From positions 78,111,580 to 78,175,579 of the forward strand of contig NC_083610.1 in assembly GCF_029168945.1 (NCBI RefSeq): DNA of 64,000 nucleotides, given 5' to 3'. Position numbers and translations under genes: made by a program. This DNA comes from Cannabis sativa (taxonomy: Eukaryota; Streptophyta; Magnoliopsida; Rosales; Cannabaceae). The notes under the pieces were generated by a model that saw only the letters and a list, made by a program, of their open reading frames with translations, was not told where the DNA came from and searched no databases. How positions within the stretch are numbered: position 1 is the first letter of the stretch; each line of letters starts with the position of its first letter. This document shows, piece by piece, positions 21,440 to 31,947 of the stretch.

Positions 21440-23580
21440 CATTTATATTCCCTACACGCCAAATAGCCCTTGAATAAAATACTCGTTACCCCATAAAATA
21501 TTTTTCCAAACAAATGAGCCTCGTTTTGATTTTTTTTTTTATCTCGGTGAAGGATCTTTTCCTGAAGTACAACCCCTTTTACACTTGATTAGCCAAAAAA
21601 GAAGGAACATTATAAATATGAGAAGCTTGCTTAGCAAGGAGAGATTGACTAAAAAAATGAAGGTGCTAGAATTCAATGCCACCATCTTCCTTATGCAAGC
21701 AAAGCTTATCCCAAGTACACAATGCATATTTTTCTTCAAATCATTCTCTCACCACAAAAAGTGAGCAGACATACGATGAATATTTGTCATAAATGCTTTA
21801 GGAAGCTTGAACAGGTTCATAGTAAACATAGGATTGGACTCAATGACAGCCTTAATAAGAACCTCACGATCCACCATAGAGAAAAGTTTTGATTTCTAAC
21901 TATTAAGTTTTTTTTCAAATCCTATCTTGAATAGAATCAAATAAACTCGCCTTACTATGACTCACAAAATAAGGGAGGCCTAAATAAATCTCATGACAAT
22001 CTACCCCTTCACACCTAATAAATCCACCTGTCTTTCTTGATCAGAGCACAACACGTTTGGGTTAAAACAAACTGCAAAACTTATCAAAATTTACCAACTG
22101 ACCGGAGGCTACCCTATACCAACTCAACAGCAGTTTGAACCTCACACAACAAACAGCAGAAGCTTTGAGAAAGAACAAACTGCCATCAATAAATAAGAGG
22201 TGAGAAATAATAGGACCACTTTTACCATAAGGAAAGCCAAGAAATAAGTTATTTTTACAATCTCCTCTCACCAAACTTGAGAGACCCTCCGCACAAAGTA
22301 AAAAAGACAAGGGACATGGGATCACCTTGTCTAAGTCCTCTCTCAGGAATAATAGAACCAACAACCTCCCCATTCAATAACACTGAATACTCCATTGAAC
22401 AGATACAATCAATGATTTTCTTGACCCACTCACCGTCAACTCGATCATAGGATTTGGACAAATCAAGTTTTAGGACAAGAAAAGCATCACCTCTCTCTTT
22501 TTTTTTTCAAAGCATTAATGCATTCAAATCCAATAAGTGCACTGTTAGTAATAAGAAAACTAGGAAGGAAAGCACTTTGGTCTTCAAAAATAATATGACC
22601 CGGAACCTCACACATGCAATTAGTCATGGTCTTAGTAATAATCTTATAAAAGATATTATAAAGACTAATGGGGCAAAAATCAACAATTCTAATGGGATTA
22701 TCAATTTTATGAATCAAATAAATAAGATTTTTGTTAATACCTCTCAAACTAGAATCTCCATTTAGGAAAGCCAAAGCAGCAGCAATGATGTCTCGACCAA
22801 TTGTAGCCCAATTCTTCTAATAAAAACAAGTAGTAAAACCATCCCCCAGACTCTTAGATGGGTCCATTTGATACAACGCTTCTTTAATATTGTCACTAAA
22901 GAATTCTTGGGTCAAGCGTTGGTTTAGCTCCGCAAAAATATTCCTTAGAATCGAATCAATAACTTTGGCAAATGCTTCGTGTGATGGGCGGTCCGACGTA
23001 AAGAAAGTGCAAAAATAATGCTAAAAACTGCCCCATCTCCGATTGACATGTAACCTCTATACCCGTCCCATCCAGAAGCTTTAGGATTTTGTTTTTAGCT
23101 CGATGATCATAGGTACACTTGCGGAAATAAGCAACATTATTATCCCCCAGTTTGAGCCAATCATTCATGGCCTGAGACGCCGAAAAATTCTCTTCTTTCT
23201 CATGTAAAACATCAAGCTCTTTTTTAATTTTTTGGAGCTCTTCACAACTAACATTATCAAGATATGCATCCACAATGAAGAACTTTTTAAGTTTCTTATT
23301 AATGGCAGTTCAATGTCTCTTGTGAATCTCCTTATTCTAATTATTCAATTTCCCCCCACATCGATCACATTCAATTGGACATTTTGAAGAGGATTTAGAT
23401 CTTTGGCAGTCTAATTTTTACCAATAATATACATATTTTTACCTCATTAGCCCAAGAAATTTTATAATGAAGACGAGAGAAAAACATCTTGTTAATTCTG
23501 CCCAGAGTCACAACACAATTAGAGAGTAAAGCTGGCAGTTCAAACCTTTATAAGTAAGATGAGACACATGAGAAGCAAGG
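21440..23580 (-). pseudogene. LINE reverse transcriptase relic
   Basis: Reading minus: FSASQAMNDWLKLGDNNVAY (about 23180, the segment before RT), NKNLIYLIHKIDNPIRIVDF, FEDQSAFLPSFLITNSALIG, SYDRVDGEWV, then RGLRQGDPMS, LSFLLCAEGLSSLVRGD, and ISHLLFIDGSLFFLKASAVC where the catalytic ADD motif is altered to IDG. WDKLCLHKEDGGIEF and SLLAKQASHI follow, and the last recognisable piece is FVWKNILWGNEYFIQGLFGV at 21530-21460. These are ordered RT fingers-palm-thumb blocks of a plant LINE. Many frameshifts and the lost catalytic motif show it is dead. It stops exactly where the F1 LTR begins. Confidence 0.82.
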
Positions 23581-23692
23581 AAAAAGTTAAGCTAAGATAA
23601 GTTACACATAAATCTATCACGTCACTCGTAAAAAAAAAGTAGAATGAGAATATTTAATACACCAACTGATAAATATTATTTTACATTCTTAG

Positions 23693-23925
23693 TGTTGAAA
23701 GCTTTTCTCACCATTGATACATAGTATCAAGAACAAGTAAGACAAAGAGAAAGGAGAAAGAAAGAGAATTGAAAGGAATGAAAATGTTACTCTTCATTAA
23801 GTTAGCTAGAAAGGATTATATACACGGCAAATGATCATAACAGATTCAACAGAAAGCAAAACAAGAATAATCGAATACACACTAACAAACTCTAACTAAC
23901 TTCAATTGAATTAACTGCCTTCACA
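23693..23925 (-). repeat. 3' LTR of element D
   Basis: On the plus strand it runs TGTTGAAAGCTTTTC to CTGCCTTCACA. It pairs with 34113-34346 with scattered differences. Confidence 0.9.
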
Positions 23926-23942
23926 CTCCCCCTCAAACTTGG
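23926..23942 (-). other. Polypurine tract of element D
   Basis: The minus strand reads CCAAGTTTGAGGGGGAG immediately before the 3' LTR, where plus-strand cDNA synthesis is primed. Confidence 0.8.
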
Positions 23943-24719
23943 AATTGGTATTGGGACCAATGCCAAGTTAGTTCCTGAACAGAGCGAATCTAGAAATTGA
24001 AGTAGCTTTAGTTAAACCATCTGCAATTTGATCAGATGCAGATACATGTTGAATTCTTACAAGCTTTTGAGATAGCTTTTCTCGAACAAAATATAGGTCC
24101 ATCTCGATATGTTTAGTCCTTGCATGAAGGATTGGATTTGCAGTGAGTAGAATAGTACTCAAGTTGTCACACCATATTACAGGTGTTCGAGGAAGCTTGA
24201 CATGAATTTCTGTGAAGAGAGAATGCATCCAGGTGATTTCAGACACAACTTGAGCAAGGCTCCTGTATTCAGCTTCAATATTTGACCTGGAGACAGTATG
24301 TTGCTTCTTGCATTGCCAAGCAACAAGATTGGAGCCAAAGAAGATGAAGAAACCAGAGGTTGATCTCCTATCATAAGGATCACTGGCACAATCTGCATCA
24401 CAGAAAGCAGTGAGATCAAGATCAGATAGCCTTTGCAGAGACAAACCATGAGAGACAGTACCCCTTAGATATCCTAGAATCCTTTTAACTGCATTTCGGT
24501 GGGTATTAAGAGGATTTGCCATGAACTGGCAAACTTTGTTGACACTATAAGAAATCTTAGGTCGAGTAGTTGTCAAATATTGCAGGGCACCCACTATTGA
24601 TCTATACTGTTGTGGATTTTCCACAGGATCCCCTTGATATGCAGATAATTTCAAGCCACTAGTCATAGGAGTAGGAGTAGGAGCGGCTTAGCATCCTGCA
24701 TTTAAGCTCTGCATAAGAG
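23943..24719 (-). pseudogene. Element D RT end and RNase H
   Basis: A 232-codon minus frame (24666-23968) has PQQYRSIVGALQYLTTTRPK, ISYSVNKVCQFMANP, LTAFCDADCASDPYDRRSTS (RNase H Asp), NIEAEYRSLAQVVSEITW (Glu helix), WCDNLSTILLTANP (second Asp) and HVSASDQIADGLTKA. These are standard copia RNase H motifs, and this portion is nearly intact. Upstream (24720-24667) a frame change in a CTACTC-like repeat interrupts the link to RT. Confidence 0.9.
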
Positions 24720-24724
24720 ATCTT
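24720..24724. repeat. Target-site duplication of element E, left (atctt)
   Basis: atctt is found at 24720-24724 and again at 30328-30332, directly flanking element E. Confidence 0.85.
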
Positions 24725-25479
24725 TGTAAGCCCAAGTTCTTGTCTAACCTATCTTTTTCATATTTAGATTGATTTTATCTTGATTTAAGCTTGAATATAA
24801 AAAGAACAAAATCAAAGATTCAACACCAGAATTTTACAAGCTTCATCTGCACTGAGAACACATCTCAGCCGACTAGTGCTTGGGTTCCCCAAACCAGGGT
24901 AAATTCATCCACTAATTCTCAAAGGTTCATATTACAATTTCCAATTCTCTCTAAAGGAATCAAATACAACCTTAACAGCAATTAGTAATGAATTACCAAC
25001 AACAATCAAGAACACTGATTGTTAATGCACAATCCCTTCTGCTGCAACTGAGCTCTTCTTCAACATGTCTTCAACCTGAAATCCCTTCAGATCTGATGAT
25101 GAAGATGACACTGAACTCCCTTCAGTTTGAACTCAGCAATTCCAGATTCAGATCATTCCGCCATTGATGAACATCCTCAAGCTCCAAGATCTGACCTGCC
25201 ATGGAACATACAGAAGAAACAAGACGAAGGAAACGTAATCCCAAATCTCCGATCAAAAAGTTTGTCAACAAAATATCCAGAAATCGTATTTATACCCAGC
25301 TAAACCAAGAAACCCGAAATAGACAGCTGTTACCATCTGAACAATTAAAACCTAAAATATCTTTGCTGACGTGGACTAACACTAACAGTACGAACCCCAG
25401 ACAAAACACTACGAGACCCAGATGCAACTGGAATGCTACTGGACATAATTTGTCACGACAGAAAATAATAGTTCTAACA
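24725..25479 (-). repeat. 3' LTR of element E (755 bp)
   Basis: Paired with 29583-30327. It carries about 10 extra bases near 25430 (a short duplication of 'actgga'-like text) that the other LTR lacks, and a small block difference near 25035. Otherwise the two look nearly identical by eye, suggesting a recent insertion. Confidence 0.92.
25286..25295 (-). promoter_or_regulatory. TATA box in element E 3' LTR (minus)
   Basis: The minus strand reads GGTATAAATACG. The same string is at about 30144-30155 in the 5' LTR, which would drive element transcription. Confidence 0.5.
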
Positions 25480-26792
25480 ATCTCCCCCTTGACAAATTAT
25501 GGTCAATGACAATAATACCAATGCGAAACAAAGCAACCATCAAAATATAACAGAGTCTAAACAAACAGAAAAGCAAACACTTTAAACAACCAAACAACAA
25601 ATGCACCACTACCACTTTACACACAAAGGATAAGTATTTCTCCCCCTTCATTGAGCATAATCCATGTCAAATTGTCCCCCTAAGAAAATAAGAAGTTTAT
25701 CAAAGAGCTCCCCCTGAATGGCGACAGAAAATGCAACATAGACTCCTCATTGCAAAGAAATTCCAAAGTATCTATTACAACATTAAAGAAGAAAGACAAA
25801 CCATCTCACAACATGACCTAAAACATATGGATATTAGATATAAAAAAAAATGAGAGATTGACTAAGCAAAACAATCAGATCACCATAATATTACGAATGA
25901 TGCTACAAATGAGATTTATTTTTATTTCAATCAAAAACATGCCAAATGATATATCTCAAGAATTAACATGTTCAACTTGTAAAGAGGAAACAAAATCAGT
26001 GGCCTAATCAATTAACAAGTGAGCAATGATCATTTGAGCAAAGAACAAATTCATTCAACTTCACAATGAGCCATACTTAATAAAAAGATGAGACAATTTC
26101 TACCAATCCACATATTCACACACACATGAGAAAGACAATAAACAAGGAATTTTTTGCAGGATTTTGAACCAAGATTTTTCTTCAGTGTGTGCAAGTGACC
26201 TCATGTGAGAACATTGGCTCACTCTCTCAAAATTTTTATTAAGCTGCCCATTTTTTTTTTTTGCCTTTTTTATCTTTAGACACTTCGGCTCTTTCTTTTG
26301 CAACCAGCTACGGCTTTCACTCTCCCTCAGAGATGTAGCCGTCCTCTTTTAATCAGAAATACTAATATAGAAGGAGCATACTACTTATTAGTAAATGGAC
26401 TAAAGAAAGCTCTTCCCATTGCATCTAAAAGAGGTAGCATTTTTAGCTGGGAAAAATAAAGGTTCAAAAGATCCTGAAAAATTCACCTATTTAGAGCTTC
26501 CTCGATAGAACTGGAGAACCTGTAGATGGGACATGAAGTGCCTCATAGAAAAAAAATGATAGCAATCAAGGCTTAGCTAAACAAACAGAGAAAGATAATG
26601 ATCATATACCACAACGAATTAATCAAATAGAACACATAAAAAAAAACTTCCCAAGTTGCACACATTAATATGAGAATTCAAGGCTTTATTAAACAAAAAT
26701 CCAAGAGAGCATCAAGAATAATATGTGATTATCCAATGTATTTTTACTCAACCAATTCTAAAAAATGATATCCGTTATCTATATATTTTGAG
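25480..26792 (-). other. Noncoding 3' internal region of element E
   Basis: It begins (minus orientation, 3' end) with the polypurine tract CAAGGGGGAGAT next to the LTR. It has no domain and is AT-rich. In an autonomous copia element this space would hold integrase, RT and RNase H coding sequence, so the element has lost or never had them. Confidence 0.7.
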
Positions 26793-29369
26793 TCAACGTG
26801 CATTTTGAGAAATGTTTGTGGAACTTTCATTATCACACATGAAGACACATAAACAAGCAATGAGGAACACTAGACAACATATCATGTGTGTATCATATTT
26901 CTTTTGAAGCAAGGGAGTACGATGTACAACATGATCAAAACCAGCATACACTAGGACAAAAACATCATCATTTCTTTGTTTAACCCCAAGATTCAACAGT
27001 ATAAGGTTTAGAAGACCATACCATAGCACTAATAATAGTGAATGAGCTCTTGAAAGACGAGGTGATGATTTAACACTCTTATTTCTTTTGGTTAAAACTT
27101 TTGGAATAGCAGTAAAGTCTCCAATATCTGATTTATCCAATGATGCACTATTACATAGGACAACATTGTCCAACAAATAACTACCATCACTAGATCTCTT
27201 CCCTGTTAAGACTGAGCACCCATCAAATGAAACTAAACAATGAGTTTTAGAAAAACTTACAGTGTAATTTGCATCACAAAGTTGACCGATGCTTATCAGA
27301 TTTGCCTTGAGTCCTTTCACATACAGTACTTCAGTAAGAGGTGCAGCTTTACTCATCACCAAGTCTCCTTTTCCAATAATATGGCCCTTATTTCCATCAC
27401 CAAAAGTGACAACTCCCTCCTTTGCTTCTTTGTAATTGACTAACAATTTCTTGTTGCCCGTCATGTGTCGAGAGCAACCACTATCCAAGTACCACTGTCC
27501 TTCTAGAAATGCAGACAGTGAAACTTGAGCTATAAACCCAACATTCGATTCACGATCAGCCCTCAATCTCCACTCACATTGAGATCCTTCCTTTCGAGTT
27601 TTATTGGGTTTTTGAAAACTCATAGGTCGATTGATCATAACTTTCAAGTAGTTCTGCAGCTTATAGCATCTGGGTCGAATATGACCCCTCCTATTACAGA
27701 AGTGATACACTGGGATGAATCTCTCCATCTGAGATATATTCTCCGGGGCAATTCTTCTTCCTTCTAACTTCACCTTAGTAGGTCCAGATGGAACATGGAA
27801 TTTTCTAGTGGGGTCTGAGGACTGAGGTGTCGAGGGAAATGATGATTGCTTGTCATCCTTTTTGTCTAGGTTGATCACTGGTGTAATGGACTCTTCTACC
27901 CCCAAGTTATCTCCTTGCTTATACAACATCTTGTATCCGATAGAGGTTCGATCACCATAAGGTTTTTGAAGTTGAAGAGTTTGATTGATGGCAGCCGTTC
28001 CTGGAGGGATAAACTCTAAAGCCTGTTTAGCTCTTATGAGTTCAGCTGAAAGCTTGTAGATCTCATTGTCCTTCTCATCAAGAAGTTTGTTGAGATTCTT
28101 AACAGTGTCCTCCAGCTTGACTTTTTTAGACTCTATCTGTTCCTTGGCACTATTTAGACCTCCAATCTGCTTGGTCATATATTGCCATTGAGAAAACATC
28201 TCTTCATATGCATTTTGTCTTCCATTACTGTCGACTTCAGACACAGTGGAGACTCCATCATCCTCAGATTCAACAGACTGATGACTTTGAGCCATGAAAG
28301 CCACTACCTGTTTATCCTCATTAGAACTTTTGGTTGCAATAGAGTCTTTTTCTTCGTCACTATCGCTCCAGGTGGCAACAAGGGCTTTCTTCTTTTTGAG
28401 AGTGTTAGCACACTCGGCCTGAATGTGTCCGAACCCATCACATTCTCTACACTGAATGCCCATGCTCTTATTGTCACTGGGTTGCTGACCATGCCAGAAG
28501 TTCCCAAGAGGATTTCTTTTAGAAGCATTTTCCTTACCTTCAGAACACAGTTTCTTGTAATTCTTTTTCAAGAATTTTGCATAGTTCTTGCTCAGCAAAT
28601 CTACAGCTTCATCTGAGAAACCAGCAGACAAATCTGAGATAGACTTATTTTCTTCTTTGTGAATGAACGCAATATTGTTGTCCCCTTTTTCTTTGTTCAC
28701 ATCCATCTTCTTTTTTTCCTTCTTCCACCTTGTTAATGACATTTCATAATTCTGCAAGGATCCAATCAGTTCATCAAGATCCAGTTCCTCCACGTTTCTC
28801 ATTTCTTCAATGGAGGTTACTTTAGACATAAATCTCCTAGGTAGAACTCCAAGGACTTTACGAACCAGCTTTGCATTAGAATAAGTCTTTCCCAAATCAT
28901 AAGATTCATTTGATATGTCACACAATTTAGCATGGAACTCAGCCACCGTTTCTTCTTCCTCCATTGATAAATCTTCAAACGCTTTTGCCAAAGCACGAAG
29001 ACGGGATTTCTTTACAGCATCCGTTCCTTCATTTTTAATTCGTAGTTTTTCCCAAGCCTCTTTGGCCATCTCACAGATTGCAATGACCTTCAATTGATTT
29101 GTGGACACTGCATTGAACAAAGCATGCATGGCCTTCGAATTAAAATTGGCCCTCTCCATCTCATCTGGAGTCCACAAGCTCGTAGGTTTTGGTTTGGTGA
29201 CACTGTTATCCATCATCGTTGGGCATGTCCAACTATCTTCTATGGCCATCCAAACTCTTTCATTCACCGCCCTCAAGAATGCTCGCATTTTGGTTTTCCA
29301 GTAAGGGTAATTAGCACCTTCCAGCATTGGGGGTCGTGATGTGGACCCTCCTTCTTTGAACATCTCCAT
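26793..29369 (-). CDS. Element E gag-protease protein
   Basis: One open minus frame of 858 codons from an ATG at 29369 (MEMFKEGGSTSRPPMLEGAN); the frame is open further upstream to 29504, but this ATG fits copia gag starts. Order: DUF4219/UBN2-like gag (YPYWKTKMRAFLRAV, TVAEFHAKLCDI, VLGVLPRRF, EELDLDELIGSLQNYEMSL), then a CCHC knuckle CRECDGFGHIQAEC. A coiled coil follows (EQIESKKVKLEDTVKNLNKL), a second knuckle-like CNRRGHIRPRC, and the protease WYLDSGCSRHMTG with its catalytic Asp. Last is a GAG-pre-integrase part (VLYVKGLKANLISIGQLCD). The final 100 residues diverge and end with a hydrophobic run (MICCLVFLIACLCVFM). No stop interrupts it, so it may still encode a particle protein. Integrase and RT are absent. 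Confidence 0.88.
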   Translation of the reverse strand: MEMFKEGGSTSRPPMLEGANYPYWKTKMRAFLRAVNERVWMAIEDSWTCPTMMDNSVTKPKPTSLWTPDEMERANFNSKAMHALFNAVSTNQLKVIAICEMAKEAWEKLRIKNEGTDAVKKSRLRALAKAFEDLSMEEEETVAEFHAKLCDISNESYDLGKTYSNAKLVRKVLGVLPRRFMSKVTSIEEMRNVEELDLDELIGSLQNYEMSLTRWKKEKKKMDVNKEKGDNNIAFIHKEENKSISDLSAGFSDEAVDLLSKNYAKFLKKNYKKLCSEGKENASKRNPLGNFWHGQQPSDNKSMGIQCRECDGFGHIQAECANTLKKKKALVATWSDSDEEKDSIATKSSNEDKQVVAFMAQSHQSVESEDDGVSTVSEVDSNGRQNAYEEMFSQWQYMTKQIGGLNSAKEQIESKKVKLEDTVKNLNKLLDEKDNEIYKLSAELIRAKQALEFIPPGTAAINQTLQLQKPYGDRTSIGYKMLYKQGDNLGVEESITPVINLDKKDDKQSSFPSTPQSSDPTRKFHVPSGPTKVKLEGRRIAPENISQMERFIPVYHFCNRRGHIRPRCYKLQNYLKVMINRPMSFQKPNKTRKEGSQCEWRLRADRESNVGFIAQVSLSAFLEGQWYLDSGCSRHMTGNKKLLVNYKEAKEGVVTFGDGNKGHIIGKGDLVMSKAAPLTEVLYVKGLKANLISIGQLCDANYTVSFSKTHCLVSFDGCSVLTGKRSSDGSYLLDNVVLCNSASLDKSDIGDFTAIPKVLTKRNKSVKSSPRLSRAHSLLLVLWYGLLNLILLNLGVKQRNDDVFVLVYAGFDHVVHRTPLLQKKYDTHMICCLVFLIACLCVFMCDNESSTNISQNAR

Positions 29370-29564
29370 TCCTGTACTAACAAGGAAAAACAAAACAAAG
29401 ATAGAGAGCAGTATACTCCCAGAGTCGTGTCTGGAGAGGGGGTTAGTTCCAACTGGGTGTTGCAGAAAGAAAAAATGCAGAAAAATCAAGAATTGCAGCA
29501 ACAATAAATTTCAGAATAACGAATCTTGCAAGAACCCTAAGGATCAATATTTCTAACAAAAATA

Positions 29565-29582
29565 GCTGGCTCTGGTACCAAA
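29565..29582 (-). other. Primer-binding site of element E
   Basis: The minus strand reads TTTGGTACCAGAGCCAGC right after the LTR. The core TGGTACCAGAGCC matches the initiator-Met tRNA site with one change. Confidence 0.8.
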
Positions 29583-30327
29583 TGTAAGCCCAAGTTCTTG
29601 TCTAGACTATCTTTTTCATATTTAGATTGATTTTATCTTGATTTAAGCTTGAATATAAAAAGAACAAAATCAAAGATTCAACACCAGAATTTTACAAGCT
29701 TCATCTGCACTGAGAACACATCTCAGCCGACTAGTGCTTGGGTTCCCCGAACCAGGGTAAATTCATCCACTAATTCTCAAAGGTTCATATTACAATTTCC
29801 AATTCTCTCTAAAGGAATCAAATACAACCTTAACAGCAATTAGTAATGAATTACCAACAACAATCAAGAACACTGATTGTTAATGCACAATCCCTTGTCT
29901 TTCGCAACCAGCTCTTCTTCAACATGTCTTCAACCTGAAATCCCTTCAGATCTGATGATGAAGATGACACTGAAATCCCTTCAGTTTGAACTCAGCAATT
30001 CCAGATTCAGATCATTCCGCCATTGATGAACATCCTCAAGCTCCAAGATCTGACCTGCCATGGAACATACAGAAGAAACAAGACGAAAGAAACGTAATCC
30101 CAAATCTCCGATCAAAAAGTTTGTCAACAAAATACCCAGAAATCGTATTTATACCCAGCTAAACCAAGAAACTCGAAATAGACAGCTGTTACCATCTGAA
30201 CAATTAAAACCTAAAATATCTTTGCTGACGTGGACTAACACTAACAGTACGAACCCCAGACAAAACACTACGAGACCCAGATGCAACTGGACATAATTTG
30301 TCACTACAGAAAATAATAGTTCTAACA
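29583..30327 (-). repeat. 5' LTR of element E (745 bp)
   Basis: TGTAAGCCC...TTCTAACA on the plus strand, followed by the atctt target duplication at 30328-30332. Confidence 0.92.
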
Positions 30328-30332
30328 ATCTT

Positions 30333-30990
30333 GAATGTACTTTCCCTGAGACGTCTATTCCGAGAAAGTAATGTAACTTCCTAAGATTCTTGAGAGAGAA
30401 CTTAGTGCAAGTGCTTGAATCTAAGAGTTAACTTGTCCAGCATCACTACCTATGATGATAATATCATCCACATAAACCAACAAAAGAATCATGGATGTGG
30501 ATGAGTGTTGAATAAACAGGCTGTGATCAGATTTGGATGACACAAATCCAAAAGACAGAAGAGCTTGATGCAGCTTGTCAAAACAGGCTCTGGGGGCCTG
30601 CTTCGGACCATAAATGGCCTTATTTAATTTGCATACCAAGTGAGGAGCATCAGGTAATTCGAAACTAGGGGTTATGTCATACATACCTCTTTTTTCAGAT
30701 CACCATTCAAAAAAGCATTATTAACATCTAGCTACTGAACGTAGAAGACTTTTGCCAAAGCTAAGGACAGTACAATTCTAATAGTCACTAGTCTAACAAC
30801 AGGACTAAAAGTATCTGTAAAGTCAAAGCCAAGTTGCTGGTGAAATCCCTTTGCAACCAATCTGGCTTTGAACTTATTAATTGTGCCATATGGATTGAGT
30901 TTTATCTTGAATACCCACTTGCAGCCAATTGGTGTTTTCCATCAGGTAAAGGAACATAAGTCCATGTAACATTTTTCCTCAAGGTTCCTA
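30333..30990 (-). pseudogene. Element D reverse transcriptase, broken
   Basis: Reading minus from about 30990: fragments of the Pro-rich RT start with a Cys-Lys-Trp/Tyr core, then [18 protein letters not shown] and LDVNNAFLNGDLKKE (catalytic Asp-containing block). Then PHLVCKLNKAIYGPKQAPRA, CFDKLHQALLSFGF and MILLLVYVDDIIIIGSDA with the YVDD catalytic motif. Frame changes occur near 30690 and 30920. At its distal end the sequence joins across element E to the RNase H part. Confidence 0.85.
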
Positions 30991-31021
30991 TTTCATCAGA
31001 GATAGCATGTCTCCATTTTTC

Positions 31022-31947
31022 TTATTGAAGGGCCACTTTCACACTGGTTGGTTCTTGAAAAGTCAAATAAACCTTAGGCTTGTATATCCTAAATTTCGCT
31101 CTTGTTTTCATTGAATGATTGTTTGTGACAGGGGCTTTAGGCTGTGTCACAGTATGTGTAGACACAGGTGGAGAAAGAGATAATGGTTTTGGTATAAGAA
31201 TAGACTCAAATGACTCTGAGTTATGGAGGTTGCTAGACTCAGAAGAGAGATTTGGAACAAGTGGAATAGCAATAGTTTGAGGCTTAACAGTTGTGGCAGG
31301 GTGAAACACAGGAGTTTGAGGAGTTGGTGATGAGATATCATTAGGAAATAAGAACTTAGCTGTGTACATATGAGATGATTTAGGAATAGTGGCAAGGGGC
31401 AAAGGTTCCTCAAAACTGTTAGACATAGATGGACTTAGCTGTGTACATATGAGATGATTTAGGAATAGTGGCAAGGGGCAAAGGTTCCTCAAAACTGTTA
31501 GACATAGATGGAGATTGGATAGACTGTTTATTGTAAGGAAACTTTGTCTCATCAAAAATTACATCTCGAGAGATGTATAACCTAACAGAAGCATCAAGCC
31601 ATTTATATCCCTTATGGTTTAGTCTATATCCAACAAAGGTGCAAGGAGAGAACCTAAAGTCTAGTTTGTGCCTGTTATAAGGTCTTATATTGGGATAACT
31701 AGAGACACCCAAAGGTCCTTAAGTTGGTATATTCAAGTTTGATTTGAAACAACAATTCAATAGGAGATTGTTGTTGCAAAATAGGAGTTGGAAGTCTATT
31801 GTGTAGATAAACAGCAGATCTAAATGCCTCATCCCAAAACTTGAGAGGCATAGATGCTTGAGCAAGTAAACTTAAACCATGTTCAACTATTTGTCTATGT
31901 TTACTCTCAACAAGACCATTTTGCTCATGTATGGTGGGACATGGATG
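31022..31947 (-). pseudogene. Element D integrase end and linker, with tandem duplication
   Basis: Minus reading gives the last part of the integrase (HEQNGLVESKHRQIVEHGLS, MPLKFWDEAFRSAVYLHNRL). After a frame break comes the RNLDFRFSPCTFVGYRLNHK, GYKWLDASVRLYISRDVIFD type integrase C-terminal motif and the Pro/Ser-rich linker before RT. A 79-bp direct duplication (31354-31511) breaks the frame within the linker. Confidence 0.78.
31354..31511. repeat. 79-bp tandem duplication within element D
   Basis: The segment starting acttagctgtgtacatatga at 31354 recurs at 31433 without visible change through ...gttagacatagatgg. The period of 79 bp is not a multiple of three, so it shifts the pol frame. 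Confidence 0.93.

Larger units (their letters stand above)
24725..30327 (-). mobile_element. Non-autonomous copia element E (gag-protease only, SIRE-like)
   Basis: An intact-looking LTR element of 5603 bp: LTRs 24725-25479 and 29583-30327 (TGTAAGCCC...TTCTAACA on plus), primer site TGGTACCAGAGCC, polypurine tract CAAGGGGGAG and a perfect 5-bp duplication atctt. The 4.1-kb internal region encodes one long open frame with gag, zinc knuckles and protease, but there is no integrase, RT or RNase H. This fits the class of gag-only LTR elements (TR-GAG) mobilised by autonomous relatives. The gag style resembles SIRE/Maximus copia elements. Confidence 0.9.
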
